A DNA stretch of 23,095 bases from Xylophilus ampelinus. GTDB taxonomy: Bacteria > Pseudomonadota > Gammaproteobacteria > Burkholderiales > Burkholderiaceae_C. Of this stretch, positions 6,956-14,667 are shown piece after piece (positions within the stretch are counted from its first letter, which is position 1; each line of letters begins with the position of its first letter). A program made the position numbers and the translations under genes. The notes beneath the pieces are model-generated. The model was not told the origin of the DNA, made no database searches, and saw only the letters and a program-made list of their open reading frames with translations. The stretch covers positions 1 through 23,095 of the forward strand of contig NZ_CABFMN010000136.1 in the NCBI RefSeq assembly GCF_901875635.1, written 5' to 3'.

Positions 6956-8047
6956 ATGTCCAACACCTCCTCCATGGCCGGCGCCGCCCCGATGCCGCTG
7001 ACCCACCGCTGGAACAACTTCGACGCGCTGCGCATGAGCGCCGCGCTGCTGGTCCTGGTGTCGCACCAGTTCTCGCTCACCGGCCGCAGCGAGCACGGGT
7101 TGTTCGCGGTCCACTCCTGGGGCGGTGTGGCGGTGCTCATCTTCTTTTCGATCAGCGGCTTTCTCGTGGCGCAGAGCTGGGACAACGATCCGCGGCCCCA
7201 CACGTTCATGGCCCGCCGCCTGCTGCGCGTGTGGCCGGCACTGGCCGTGGCGGTGGTGCTGAGCGCCTGCGTGCTCGGTCCGCTGATCGGGACGATGAGC
7301 TGGCAGGAGTATGTGAACGACCCGTTCTTCCGGCGCTATTTCCGCATCCTGCGCTTCAAGAACGAACTCTTCCTTCCCACCGGCTTCGACGGCAACCTGC
7401 TCGCACGCGTGATCAACGGCTCGCTCTGGACGATCCCGATCGAGATGAAGTGCTATGTGCTGCTGGCCGCCATCGGCACGCTGGGCCTGCTGCGGCCGCG
7501 CTGGCGCTGGCTCGTCGCCCTGCTCGTTCTTGCGACTGCCGTCGGCTATCTGTGGCCCGCACCCTGGCGCTACGGCTGGAGCGAGCGCCGCGACATGCCG
7601 CTCGAGTTCATGCTGTGCTTCTTCGCGGGCGTGGTGTGCCATCACCACCGAGCCCGCACCACGGGCCGCGCGGCATGGCCGCTGCTCGTTGCGGCATGGG
7701 CGGCGGGCGCGCTGGCATTCGCGGCCGGCCAGCAGGTACTGGCCCTGGTCCTGTGGGTGCCGCCCACGGCCATCGCCTTCGGAACATCGGCCTGGCCGGT
7801 GGTCCGGCGGCTCGGGCGCTTTGGCGATGTGTCCTACGGGCTGTACATCTATGCCTTCCCGACCCAGCAGCTGATGATCTGGCTCTTCAAGGACCGTCTG
7901 CCCTGGGCGATGGTGCTGGCCCTCTCGATCGGCGCCACGCTGGTGCTGGCCTTCGCGTCCTGGCACCTGGTCGAGAAGCACGCGTTGCGATGGAAGCCGC
8001 GCGCGCCCCGACAGGCGGCTCCCGTTGCGCCGACCGCGCTCGCATAA
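6956..8047 (+). CDS. OafA/YrhL-type membrane acyltransferase (acyltransferase 3 family)
   Basis: The 363-residue protein is strongly hydrophobic with about ten predicted membrane segments. It opens with NNFDALRMSAALLVLVSHQF, where His37 matches the conserved catalytic His of the family. It then has VAVLIFFSISGFLVAQSW (the FF-x-L-S-G-F-L motif) and RRLLRVWPAL (the R-x-x-R-x-x-P loop). Near the end, FGDVSYGLYIYAFPTQQL is the typical penultimate helix, and a basic Pro/Ala-rich cytoplasmic tail follows. Family members O-acylate surface polysaccharides, lipopolysaccharide or secreted small molecules, using acyl-CoA from the cytoplasm. The acceptor is unknown, as no polysaccharide genes are nearby. 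It starts 51 nt after the LysR gene and a thioesterase gene follows in 30 nt, but a functional link is unproven. Confidence 0.92.
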   Translation: MSNTSSMAGAAPMPLTHRWNNFDALRMSAALLVLVSHQFSLTGRSEHGLFAVHSWGGVAVLIFFSISGFLVAQSWDNDPRPHTFMARRLLRVWPALAVAVVLSACVLGPLIGTMSWQEYVNDPFFRRYFRILRFKNELFLPTGFDGNLLARVINGSLWTIPIEMKCYVLLAAIGTLGLLRPRWRWLVALLVLATAVGYLWPAPWRYGWSERRDMPLEFMLCFFAGVVCHHHRARTTGRAAWPLLVAAWAAGALAFAAGQQVLALVLWVPPTAIAFGTSAWPVVRRLGRFGDVSYGLYIYAFPTQQLMIWLFKDRLPWAMVLALSIGATLVLAFASWHLVEKHALRWKPRAPRQAAPVAPTALA

Positions 8048-8077
8048 TCGCGCCCACCCCCACCCTCGAAGGCGCCC

Positions 8078-8533
8078 ATGTCGTCGATCACCCTCCGCTT
8101 CCTGGCAGAACCCAGCACCGTCAACTTCGGCGGCAAGGTGCATGGCGGCACCGTCATGAAGTGGATCGACGAGGCCGGCTACGCCTGCGCCACGAGCTGG
8201 TCGCACAACTACTGCGTCACGGTCTTCATCGGCAGCATCCGCTTCCACCGCCCGATCATGATCGGCGACTTGGTCGAGGTGGAGGCCCGGCTGGCCTACA
8301 CCGGCAACACCAGCATGAACATCTCGGTCGAGGTGCGCAGCGGCGACATGAAGGGCGGGCAGATGACCAAGACGACCGAATGCCTGATCGTCTTCGTGGC
8401 CGTCGATTCGCACGGGCGGCCTTTGCCGGTGGATGCCTTCACGCCGGGCACGCCGGGCGAGATGGCACTGGCGGAGCGGGCGCGCGTCCACCTCGATGCG
8501 GCCAAATCGGTGGCCACCTCGAGCGCAGCCTGA
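8078..8533 (+). CDS. hot-dog fold acyl-CoA thioesterase
   Basis: The protein has 151 residues. NFGGKVHGGTVMKWIDEAGYACA carries the G-G-x-x-H-G-G...D core of YciA/BFIT-type acyl-CoA thioesterases, with Asp in the central helix as the likely catalytic acid. Next come GSIRFHRPIMIGDLVEVEARL and YTGNTSMNISVEVRS, the usual hot-dog strands, then MTKTTECLIVFVAVD. These enzymes hydrolyse acyl-CoA to the free acid and CoA in the cytosol as multimers. A Shine-Dalgarno GAAGG stands 5 nt before the ATG. CATAAT at 8043-8048 looks like a -10 but has no convincing -35. It is the last intact plus-strand gene before the lactonase remnant. Confidence 0.9.
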   Translation: MSSITLRFLAEPSTVNFGGKVHGGTVMKWIDEAGYACATSWSHNYCVTVFIGSIRFHRPIMIGDLVEVEARLAYTGNTSMNISVEVRSGDMKGGQMTKTTECLIVFVAVDSHGRPLPVDAFTPGTPGEMALAERARVHLDAAKSVATSSAA

Positions 8534-8613
8534 AGGCGGCTGGCGCGAAGGGCAGCAGCGAAGCCAGGCAGCGGCCGCAGCTCCCCGGCGCCGTCGAGCC
8601 TGACCGCCCGGGC

Positions 8614-9007
8614 ACGGTAGCCTGTGTGGTGAACCGCTCGCATGCGGCTGTGGTGGTGGACGGCGGCAAGGTCGACGCTGGCGGCGAGAACAGCATCGTG
8701 GCCGTTACGCTGGATGCGGTGACGGGCCGACCGCACCGCCTGCAGGCCGTGCCGCTGGCGGGCCTGCACGCGCGCTGCATCGGCCTGTCGCCGGACGGAC
8801 GGTGGCTGGTCGCGGCCATCCGCGAGTCCAGCGTGCGGGCCGAGGGCGAGGGCTTCGTCAACCAGCCTGCCGGCCTGCAGTGCTTTCGTGTCCAGCCGGA
8901 CGGCCGGCTGGTGTTTCACCATCACCAGGTGCTGGACGACCGGGCCGCAACGGTGTTTTGGGCCGGCTTCGCGCCCGTGGAGCGACCCGGCAAGGAAGGC
9001 CGCGGAC
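8614..9007 (+). pseudogene. remnant of a lactonase-family beta-propeller gene
   Basis: No complete gene fits this ~470-nt stretch between the thioesterase and fahA, yet one plus-strand frame reads like a propeller protein. It has TVACVVNRSH, then GGENSIVAVTLDAVTGRPHR, then ARCIGLSPDGRWLVAAIRES and GLQCFRVQPDGRLVFHHHQV. The pattern N-S-I-x-V...D-x-x-T-G-x-P...R-x-x-x-x-S-P-D-G-R-x-L-x-A-A is that of the 6-phosphogluconolactonase/YncE-like seven-bladed propellers (usual length 330-400). Only about two blades remain. There is no ATG, the N-terminal blades are missing, and the frame runs into the 3' end of fahA on the opposite strand. The boundaries are approximate. It is best read as a 3' fragment left by deletion; a short gene starting at GTG 8626 or 8629 is less likely. 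Confidence 0.45.
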
Positions 9008-10273
9008 TCAGGCGACGACCGTGCCGCTTGCCTCGCCCAGCCCGATGCGCACCGCGCCCTCGCGCTCGCACCAGCCGCGCAGGATCAGCGTGTCGCCGTC
9101 CTGCAGGAAGGTGCGCTGCTCGCCGTTGGGCAGCGTCAGGGGCTGCTTGCCGCCCACGCTGAGTTCGGTGAACGAGCCGGCGGCGTCGGGCGTGGGGCCG
9201 GAAAGCGTGCCCGAGCCGAGCAGGTCTCCAGCCTGCAGGTTGCAGCCGTTCACCGTGTGGTGTGCCACGAGCTGCGCCGGCGTCCAGTAGGCTGCGTCCT
9301 TGAGCTTGCCGAGCGTGAGACGCGCCGGGGCCTGGCCGTCGGCACGCATCTTCGCGGTCTGGATCAGCACTTCCAGGGTCATGTCGATGTGGCCCTGCAC
9401 CCGGTTGTCCGCGCCGTCGAGGTAGGGAAGAGGCTGCGGGTCGCCCTCGGGCCGCGAGAAGGGTGCGCGGAAGGGCGCCAGGGCCTCCATGGTGACGATC
9501 CACGGCGAGACGGTGGAGCCGAAATTCTTCGAGAGAAACGGCCCGAGCGGCTGGTATTCCCAGGCCTGGATGTCGCGCGCGGACCAGTCGTTGAAGAGGG
9601 CGACGCCGAACAGGTGCTGCTCCGCCGCATCGATGCCCACCGGCGCGCCCAGCGCGTTGCCCTGGCCGATGAACCAGGCCAGCTCGAGCTCGTAGTCCAG
9701 GCGCTTGCAGGGGCCGAAGCTCGGCTCGGCCGCATCGGGCGCCTTGGTCTGGCCCTGCGGCCGCTTGACCGGCGTGCCGCTCACGATGATGGAGCTCGCC
9801 CGGCCGTGGTAGCCGATGGGCACCCACTTGTAGTTGGGCAGCAGCGGGTTGTCGGGGCGGAACTGGCGGCCGATGTTGGTCGCGTGGTGCACGCTGGTGT
9901 AGAAGTCGGTGTAGTCGCCGACGTGGCAGGGTACGTGCATGGTCACGGCCGACTGGTCCACCAGCGCGCTTTCCCATTCAGCTTGAAGGGCGCTGCCGGA
10001 AGCGAGGCCTTCCGAAATCCGCAAGCGCAGCTCGCGCCGCTCATCCGGCGTAGCGGCCATCAACACATTCATGTCATCCGTGTCGATCAGCTTTGCCATC
10101 CGCAGATCAAGAATCTTGTCGCCTATCGCAACGCCGATGCGTGGATGAGGTCTTGGTGCGCGGCTGTATGTGCCGAAGGGCAGGTTCTGGATCGGGAAGT
10201 CGCAGCCCGCCACGTTGGCGGAGGCGACCCAGCTCGTGCGCTTCGGGTCGTGGGTGATGTCGAGGGCGGTCAT
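9008..10273 (-). CDS. fahA: fumarylacetoacetase
   Basis: This cytoplasmic enzyme hydrolyses fumarylacetoacetate to fumarate and acetoacetate, the last step of homogentisate (tyrosine/phenylalanine) breakdown. The length of 421 residues equals the family norm (~420). The N-terminal SH3-like domain (FGTYSRAPRPHPRIGVAIG) precedes the FAH fold. Active-site residues are all in place: Asp123 and the catalytic His130 in YTDFYTSVHHATNIG, Glu195 and Glu197 in LDYELELAWFIG, and Asp229, Arg233 and Gln236 in FNDWSARDIQ, with Lys249 after. These correspond to mouse FAH Asp126, His133, Glu199, Glu201, Asp233, Arg237, Gln240 and Lys253. AGGA lies 7 nt before the ATG. It is the promoter-distal gene of cluster 2, 15 nt after the Bug gene. 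Confidence 0.97.
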   Translation of the reverse strand: MTALDITHDPKRTSWVASANVAGCDFPIQNLPFGTYSRAPRPHPRIGVAIGDKILDLRMAKLIDTDDMNVLMAATPDERRELRLRISEGLASGSALQAEWESALVDQSAVTMHVPCHVGDYTDFYTSVHHATNIGRQFRPDNPLLPNYKWVPIGYHGRASSIIVSGTPVKRPQGQTKAPDAAEPSFGPCKRLDYELELAWFIGQGNALGAPVGIDAAEQHLFGVALFNDWSARDIQAWEYQPLGPFLSKNFGSTVSPWIVTMEALAPFRAPFSRPEGDPQPLPYLDGADNRVQGHIDMTLEVLIQTAKMRADGQAPARLTLGKLKDAAYWTPAQLVAHHTVNGCNLQAGDLLGSGTLSGPTPDAAGSFTELSVGGKQPLTLPNGEQRTFLQDGDTLILRGWCEREGAVRIGLGEASGTVVA

Positions 10274-10288
10274 GTTCGGTTCCTGGGA

Positions 10289-11260
10289 TCAGTCGGCGGT
10301 CATGCCGGCCTGGCGTGCGACGTCGCCGAGGCGCTGGTATTCGGATTGGGTGAGCTTCGCGAGTTCTTCCGCGCTGCTGCCACGGGGCGTGAAGCCGGCC
10401 TGCAGCAGCTTGTCCTTGATGCCGGGCTCGGCCAGCGCCTCGTTGAAGGCCTGGTTGAGCGCCTTCACGATGGCGGGCGGGAGGTTGGCGGGGCCGTACA
10501 CGCCGAACCACGGCTCCAGCGCATAGCCCTTGAGGCCGGCTTCGGCGATGGTCGGCACGTCGGGCAGCGCGGGCGAGCGCGACGGGCCGGCGACGGCCAG
10601 TGCGCGCAGGCGGCCGGCCTGGATGTGCGGCAGCGAAGCCGGCAGGTTGTCGAACATGACCCCGACCGTGCCGCCGAGCATGTCGGTGATCGCCGGGCCG
10701 CTGCCCTTGTAGGCCACATGCGTGAGCTGCGTGCCGGTCATCTGCGCGAACATCACGCCGGCCAGGTTCATCGAGGTGCCGGCGCCCGCGGTGGCGTAGG
10801 GCAGGCCCGGCGTCTTCTTCGCCGCGGCGATGAGATCGGGCACGGTCTTGATGGCCGAGCTGGCCGGCACTTCGAGCACGATGGTCGAGGTGCCCAGCAG
10901 CCCGATGGCGGTGAAGTCCTTGCGCGGGTCGAAGGCCATCGACTTGTAGATGTGCGGGTTCAGCGCGTTCGTGGAGATGGCGCCGAAGCCGATGGTGTAG
11001 CCGTCGGCGGGTGCCTTGGCCACCGCGTCCATGCCGATGTTGCCGCCGGCACCGCCGCGGTTCTCGATGACGACCGGCTGGCCGAGCTTCTCGCCCACGC
11101 GTTGCCCGACGGTGCGCGCCACCAGGTCGGTGGTGCCGCCCGCGGTGTAGGGAACGATGAAGCGGATGGGCTTGGCCGGGAAGTCGGCCGCAGTGGCCAG
11201 CAGCGGTGAAACCAGCGCCAGGGCGAGTGCCGCGCGGTGCAGCGATGCAAAGGTTTTCAT
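10289..11260 (-). CDS. Bug/TctC-family periplasmic solute-binding protein (third of three)
   Basis: The ATG at 11260 gives 323 residues and overlaps the hmgA stop by 4 nt (ATGA), so translation is probably coupled to hmgA. The longer open frame upstream is only antisense-like shadow of hmg[26 protein letters not shown] is a Sec signal peptide. The mature protein starts [24 protein letters not shown] and has [21 protein letters not shown], then [19 protein letters not shown] and [20 protein letters not shown], all classic Bug motifs. Its place between hmgA and fahA suggests it binds the aromatic acid fed into the homogentisate pathway. No TctAB membrane genes are present, so it must borrow a transporter encoded elsewhere or serve as a sensor. 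Confidence 0.92.
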   Translation of the reverse strand: MKTFASLHRAALALALVSPLLATAADFPAKPIRFIVPYTAGGTTDLVARTVGQRVGEKLGQPVVIENRGGAGGNIGMDAVAKAPADGYTIGFGAISTNALNPHIYKSMAFDPRKDFTAIGLLGTSTIVLEVPASSAIKTVPDLIAAAKKTPGLPYATAGAGTSMNLAGVMFAQMTGTQLTHVAYKGSGPAITDMLGGTVGVMFDNLPASLPHIQAGRLRALAVAGPSRSPALPDVPTIAEAGLKGYALEPWFGVYGPANLPPAIVKALNQAFNEALAEPGIKDKLLQAGFTPRGSSAEELAKLTQSEYQRLGDVARQAGMTAD

Positions 11261-12564
11261 GCCTGGAATCGGTCCTTGAGGCCGGCCCAGCAGTCGGCGT
11301 AGTTCTGGTCCAGCGCCGGGCTCTGCAGCGCGAACGCGGTGGGGATGAAGCGGTAACGGCTCTCGAACATGAAGGCCAGCGTGTGGTCGAGCTTCTGGGG
11401 CTTCAGGTCCATGCTCGATGCCTTCTCGAAGGCTTCTTCGTCGGGGCCGTGCGGCACCATGGCGTTGTGCAGGCTGGCGCCACCGGGCTTGAAGCCGCCG
11501 GGCTTGGCGTCGTACTCGCCGTAGACGAGGCCCATGAACTCGCTCATGAGGTTGCGGTGGTACCAGGGCGGACGGAAGGTGTCTTCCATCACCAGCCAGC
11601 GCGGCGGGAAGATGACGAAGTCGCAGTTGGCCGTGCCGGGCGTGTCGCTGGGCGAGGTGAGCACGGTGAAGATCGACGGGTCGGGGTGGTCGAAGCTGAT
11701 CGAGCCGATCGTCATGAAGTTCTTCGTGTCGTACTTCACCGGCGTGAGGTTGCCGTGCCAGGCGACGACGTTGAAGGGCGTGTGCTTCATCGGTGCGGTC
11801 CAGAAGCGGCCACCAAACTTCTTGACCACCTCGTAGGGCGCGCTTGCATCTTCGAACGCCGCCACAGGGGCGAGGAAGTCGCGTGCATTCGCCAGGCCGT
11901 TGGAGCCGATGGGTCCCAGCTCGGGCAGGCGGAACTGCGCGCCGTAGTTCTCGCACACGTAGCCGCGCGAGGGACCGTCGGGCACGGCCACCTTGAACAG
12001 CACGCCGCGCGGCAGCACCGCGATCTCGCCCGGTGCGACCTCGAGCACGCCCAGCTCGGTGGTGATGACCAGGCGCCCCTGCTGCGGCACGACCAGCAGT
12101 TCACCGTCGGCGTTGACGAAGGCGCGCTGGTCCATCGACTTCGTCGCCAGGTACATGAGCGAGCCGACGCCGGTCTGTGCGTCGGCATCGCCGTTGGCGG
12201 CCAGCGTGTGCATGCCGTCGATGAAGTCGGCTTCCACGCCCGGCGCGAAGGGGATCGCACCCCAGCGCATCGGCTCGGGCGGCAGCGCGGTGGCGCGGTC
12301 GCCGCCGGTGGTCCAGTGCGCCTGCGCATAGGGCTGGTAGCGGCCCGACACCACCGAGGGCTGGCGGCGGTACAGCCAGCTGCGGCGGTTCTCGTGGCGC
12401 GGCGCGGTGAAGGCGGTGCCCGAGACCAGTTCGGGGTACAGCTGCAAGGGCGCGCGCTGCGGGCTGTTGCGGCCCTGCGGCAGCGCGCCGGGCACGGCCT
12501 CGGTGGCGTGCTCGTTGCCGAAGCCGCTCTGGTAGCGCAGGCCGGCGGGAATGGAGGCGTTCAT
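11257..12564 (-). CDS. hmgA: homogentisate 1,2-dioxygenase
   Basis: HmgA is a cytosolic Fe(II) enzyme that opens the homogentisate ring with O2 to give maleylacetoacetate. The 435-residue length is standard. The start [23 protein letters not shown] is highly typical (YQSGFGN-x-x-x-[ST]EA). The iron ligands are His336 and Glu342 in [12 protein letters not shown] and His372 in MVPHGPD, each offset by one from human HGD His335, Glu341 and His371; His293 and His366 also line the site. GAGGA lies 6 nt before the ATG. It follows the DUF2783 gene by 66 nt, a gap filled by a palindromic repeat, and overlaps the next (Bug) gene by 4 nt. Confidence 0.98.
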   Translation of the reverse strand: MNASIPAGLRYQSGFGNEHATEAVPGALPQGRNSPQRAPLQLYPELVSGTAFTAPRHENRRSWLYRRQPSVVSGRYQPYAQAHWTTGGDRATALPPEPMRWGAIPFAPGVEADFIDGMHTLAANGDADAQTGVGSLMYLATKSMDQRAFVNADGELLVVPQQGRLVITTELGVLEVAPGEIAVLPRGVLFKVAVPDGPSRGYVCENYGAQFRLPELGPIGSNGLANARDFLAPVAAFEDASAPYEVVKKFGGRFWTAPMKHTPFNVVAWHGNLTPVKYDTKNFMTIGSISFDHPDPSIFTVLTSPSDTPGTANCDFVIFPPRWLVMEDTFRPPWYHRNLMSEFMGLVYGEYDAKPGGFKPGGASLHNAMVPHGPDEEAFEKASSMDLKPQKLDHTLAFMFESRYRFIPTAFALQSPALDQNYADCWAGLKDRFQA

Positions 12565-12601
12565 GGTGTCCTCGTGAAGCGGTGATTTGCTATGAATGTT
12601 G

Positions 12602-12642
12602 TAGCTGCTTGCGCCCGCCAGGCGGGCGTTTCAGGCACTTTT
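12602..12642. repeat. 41-nt palindromic repeat, copy 1, overlapping the DUF2783 stop codon
   Basis: On the minus strand this reads AAAAGTGCCTG, then the palindrome CGCCCGCC-x-GGCGGGCG, then AGCAGCTA. It matches the copy at 16627-16667 at about 35 of 41 positions, in opposite orientation. Conserved flanks may reach to about 12586 (TTTGCTAT). Elements of this look are frequent between genes in Comamonadaceae. This copy fills the DUF2783-hmgA gap and supplies the last DUF2783 codons (AAA AGT GCC TGA). Confidence 0.75.
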
Positions 12643-12846
12643 GGCTTGAACTTCGCCGCTGGCGCGCGCCGCCGCGAGGGCTTCGCGCAGCACCGGCAGC
12701 GCGCCGATGTGGTTGGCCAGGAGCAGCACCAGGCGGGCGTTGAGCGCGTGGCTCTGGTCGTCGGTCAGGCCCTGGTGCGCGTCGATCAGGGCCTCGTAGA
12801 AGTCGTCGGGCGACTGCAGGTTGGGTGTGGTGACGAGGGCGCTCAT
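12631..12846 (-). CDS. DUF2783 small protein, probable MhaB-like partner of the monooxygenase
   Basis: This 71-residue acidic-to-neutral helical protein has the core LQSPDDFYEALIDAHQGLTDDQSHALNARLVLLLANHIG, typical of DUF2783, which is regularly encoded beside MhpA-type flavin monooxygenases. Its ATG overlaps the monooxygenase stop by 4 nt (ATGA), and a perfect AGGAGGT stands 7 nt upstream, so the two are made together. In Pseudomonas putida U the 3-hydroxyphenylacetate 6-hydroxylase needs a ~7-kDa coupling protein, MhaB, next to flavoprotein MhaA. Size and position here match, so a coupling role is a reasonable inference. The final residues (AKSA) and stop are encoded by the palindromic repeat, so the native C-terminus may have been different. 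Confidence 0.85.
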   Translation of the reverse strand: MSALVTTPNLQSPDDFYEALIDAHQGLTDDQSHALNARLVLLLANHIGALPVLREALAAARASGEVQAKSA

Positions 12847-14603
12847 GCGGCGACCTCCTGCACGGCGAATTCGCCCAGCGCGCGGCGACGCGCGGCGCGC
12901 AGGGCGCCCGCGCTAGGAGCGCGCCACCGCGCGCACACATGCTGGTCGGGCCGCAGCAGGTAGGTCGTTCCGTCGCGCGCGCCATAGCGCGCAGCCGCCA
13001 GCGCGCCGCCTTCGCCGCCCGGTACGCGCACGACCTCGACCGGCTCGTCGGCCTCGGCCAGCGCCTGGAGGCTGCGCTGCGCCGCAGGTCCGTCGCCGAA
13101 GACGAGCGCCGTGAAGCGCGCGCCATTACAGCGGCGCAGCAGCCAGCCCGGCTGGCCCGACGCGTCGACCACCGGTGCATCGGCCGCCGCGCTGCCCGGT
13201 GCCATGGCAGGGCCGAAGTCCGCATCGGCGTCGGGCGTGTTGAGTGCCGAATCGCGCAGCACCGCCGGCACCGACAGGCGCCCGCTGTTGACCAGCGTGC
13301 GCGCGAACGGGTGCTCGCGCGACAGCGCCAGCACCGCGTCGCGGAACACGCGGCTCACGGCGCTCTTGGGCGTGATGAAGTCGGTGGCGCGGGTCGAGTT
13401 GAGGATGTTCTCGTCGGCCGCGTACTCGCGTTCGCGGGCGTAGCTGTCGACCAGGGCCTCGGCGGCGTCACCTTGGACCTCGCCATGCACCACGGCGGCC
13501 AGTTTCCAGGCGAGGTTGTCGGCGTCCTGCACGCCCGAGTTGGCGCCGCGCGCGCCGAAGGGCGACACGCCGTGCGCCGAGTCGCCGGCGAAGAGCACGC
13601 GCCCATGGCGGAAGCTCGCCATGCGCTGGCAGGCGAAGGTGTAGACGCTGGCCCACTCGATGCGAAAGCCCTGCCCCGCCTGGCCGATGCTGTCGAGCAC
13701 CGCGCGCACGCGCGGCGCGATGCGCTCGCTCTGGCGTTCGACCTGCGGGTCCGCGTCCCAGCCGAGCTGGAAGTCCAGCCGCCACACGCCGCCGGCCTGG
13801 CGGTGCATGAGCACGCTCTGGCCGGGGTGGAAGGGTGGGTCGAACCAGAACCTTCTTTCGGTCGGCAGCGCGTCGTCGCCGCCATCGAGCCGGATGTCGG
13901 CGATGAGGAAACGGTCGCGGAACACGCGGCCGGTCGCCTCCTGCCCCAGCATCTGCCGCATCGGCGAGCGCGAGCCGTCGCAGGCGGCGACCCAGTCGGC
14001 GGCGAGCTGATAGTGGCCTTCGGGCGTCTCGATGGCGAGCAGCGCGCCGTCGTCGCGCTGCTCGATGCCGACCACCTTGTTGCACCAGCGCACGGCGATG
14101 TTCGGCAGCTCGGCGACACGCTCGTTGAGGTAGCCCTCGACGTAGTACTGCTGCAGGTTGATGAAGGCGGGCCGTTCACTGGTTCGCCTCCGGCCGCCCT
14201 CGGCGGCCACCCCCCGACGGGGTCCGTCGCCGCCTTGGGGCGGCTCGGTGCCGGCGACGGGGCCCGGCTCCGGCAGCAGGTCGAAGCGATACACCTGCTC
14301 GCTGCCGAAATACACCTTGCCGATGTTCCACGACACGCCGGTGTCGACCATGCGCTGGCCGCAGCCCAGGCGGTCGAAGATCTCCAGCGTGCGCTTGGCG
14401 AAGCAGATGGCGCGCGAGCCGGTGGAGAGCTGGCAGTCGTTGTCCAGCAGCAGCACGGGCACCCCGCGCTGCGCGAGGTCGATGGCGAGCGCCAGGCCCA
14501 CGGGGCCGGCGCCCACGACGACGACGGGGTGGCGCGCGGGCTTGGCTGCGTCCTGGTCGGGATGGCGGCGGTAGTCGAAGCGCAGGCTCTGGTAGTCGAT
14601 CAC
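12843..14603 (-). CDS. MhpA/MhaA-type FAD monooxygenase with an in-frame repeat insert
   Basis: The GTG at 14603 has GGAG 7 nt upstream; the protein has 586 residues. It is a class A flavin hydroxylase of the phenol-ring type, with VVVVGAGPVGLALAIDLAQRG (residues 27-47), the CDG motif at 208-210 and VLFAGDSAHGVSPFGARGANSG further on. A C-terminal thioredoxin-like domain follows (WLLRRCNGARFTALVFGDGP). With the DUF2783 protein it resembles 3-hydroxyphenylacetate 6-hydroxylase (MhaA/MhaB), which would make homogentisate for the hmgA and fahA genes downstream. 4-Hydroxyphenylacetate 1-hydroxylase is an alternative, and the similar MhpA acts on 3-hydroxyphenylpropionate. Residues ~115-143 (Gly/Arg/Pro-rich) break the usual LLPEPG...RPAFINLQQYY segment and come from a GC-rich palindromic element. 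Whether the enzyme still works is open. Confidence 0.88.
   Translation of the reverse strand: MIDYQSLRFDYRRHPDQDAAKPARHPVVVVGAGPVGLALAIDLAQRGVPVLLLDNDCQLSTGSRAICFAKRTLEIFDRLGCGQRMVDTGVSWNIGKVYFGSEQVYRFDLLPEPGPVAGTEPPQGGDGPRRGVAAEGGRRRTSERPAFINLQQYYVEGYLNERVAELPNIAVRWCNKVVGIEQRDDGALLAIETPEGHYQLAADWVAACDGSRSPMRQMLGQEATGRVFRDRFLIADIRLDGGDDALPTERRFWFDPPFHPGQSVLMHRQAGGVWRLDFQLGWDADPQVERQSERIAPRVRAVLDSIGQAGQGFRIEWASVYTFACQRMASFRHGRVLFAGDSAHGVSPFGARGANSGVQDADNLAWKLAAVVHGEVQGDAAEALVDSYAREREYAADENILNSTRATDFITPKSAVSRVFRDAVLALSREHPFARTLVNSGRLSVPAVLRDSALNTPDADADFGPAMAPGSAAADAPVVDASGQPGWLLRRCNGARFTALVFGDGPAAQRSLQALAEADEPVEVVRVPGGEGGALAAARYGARDGTTYLLRPDQHVCARWRAPSAGALRAARRRALGEFAVQEVAA
14175..14261. repeat. 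GC-rich multi-hairpin element inserted in frame in the monooxygenase
   Basis: About 87 nt (29 codons) contain three adjacent perfect dyads: GGCCGCC-CTC-GGCGGCC (14192-14208), GACGG-GGT-CCGTC (14216-14228) and CCGCC-TTGG-GGCGG (14230-14243). The peptide it encodes is low-complexity, with runs such as GGDGPRRG and EGGRRR, unlike the conserved enzyme around it. Similar palindromic blocks occur between genes in Comamonadaceae. The exact ends are inferred from where the family sequence resumes (RPAFINL). Confidence 0.7.
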
Positions 14604-14633
14604 GTGTTGTCTCCGTGCCGGTTCTTCTGTCTT

Positions 14634-14666
14634 GCCCCTCCCGCTGCGGGGACGGGAGCGAGGGGC
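14634..14666 (-). other. hairpin directly after the MBL gene stop
   Basis: On the minus strand GCCCCT + CCCG pairs with CGGG + AGGGGC, with a 4-nt bulge on one arm and a 9-nt loop. It abuts the MBL stop codon and ends 30 nt before the monooxygenase GTG. No U-tract follows, so a partial attenuator or 3'-end protector is more likely than a full terminator. Confidence 0.4.
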
Positions 14667-14667
14667 C

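Noticed and set aside
5954..8491. 845-codon minus-strand open frame opposite LysR, acyltransferase and thioesterase
   Set aside because: All three plus-strand genes carry clear family motifs. The minus frame is a high-GC shadow rich in His, Gln and Arg.
4456..9162. A 4.7-kb open frame on the plus strand (about 1568 codons)
   Set aside because: It runs antisense to the hydroxylase and out of frame with LysR, acyltransferase and thioesterase genes that are clearly real. Stop codons are rare in such GC-rich DNA, and the translation is low-complexity (Arg/Ala/Gly/His). Only its last part, at 8614-9007, looks like protein and is listed as a remnant.
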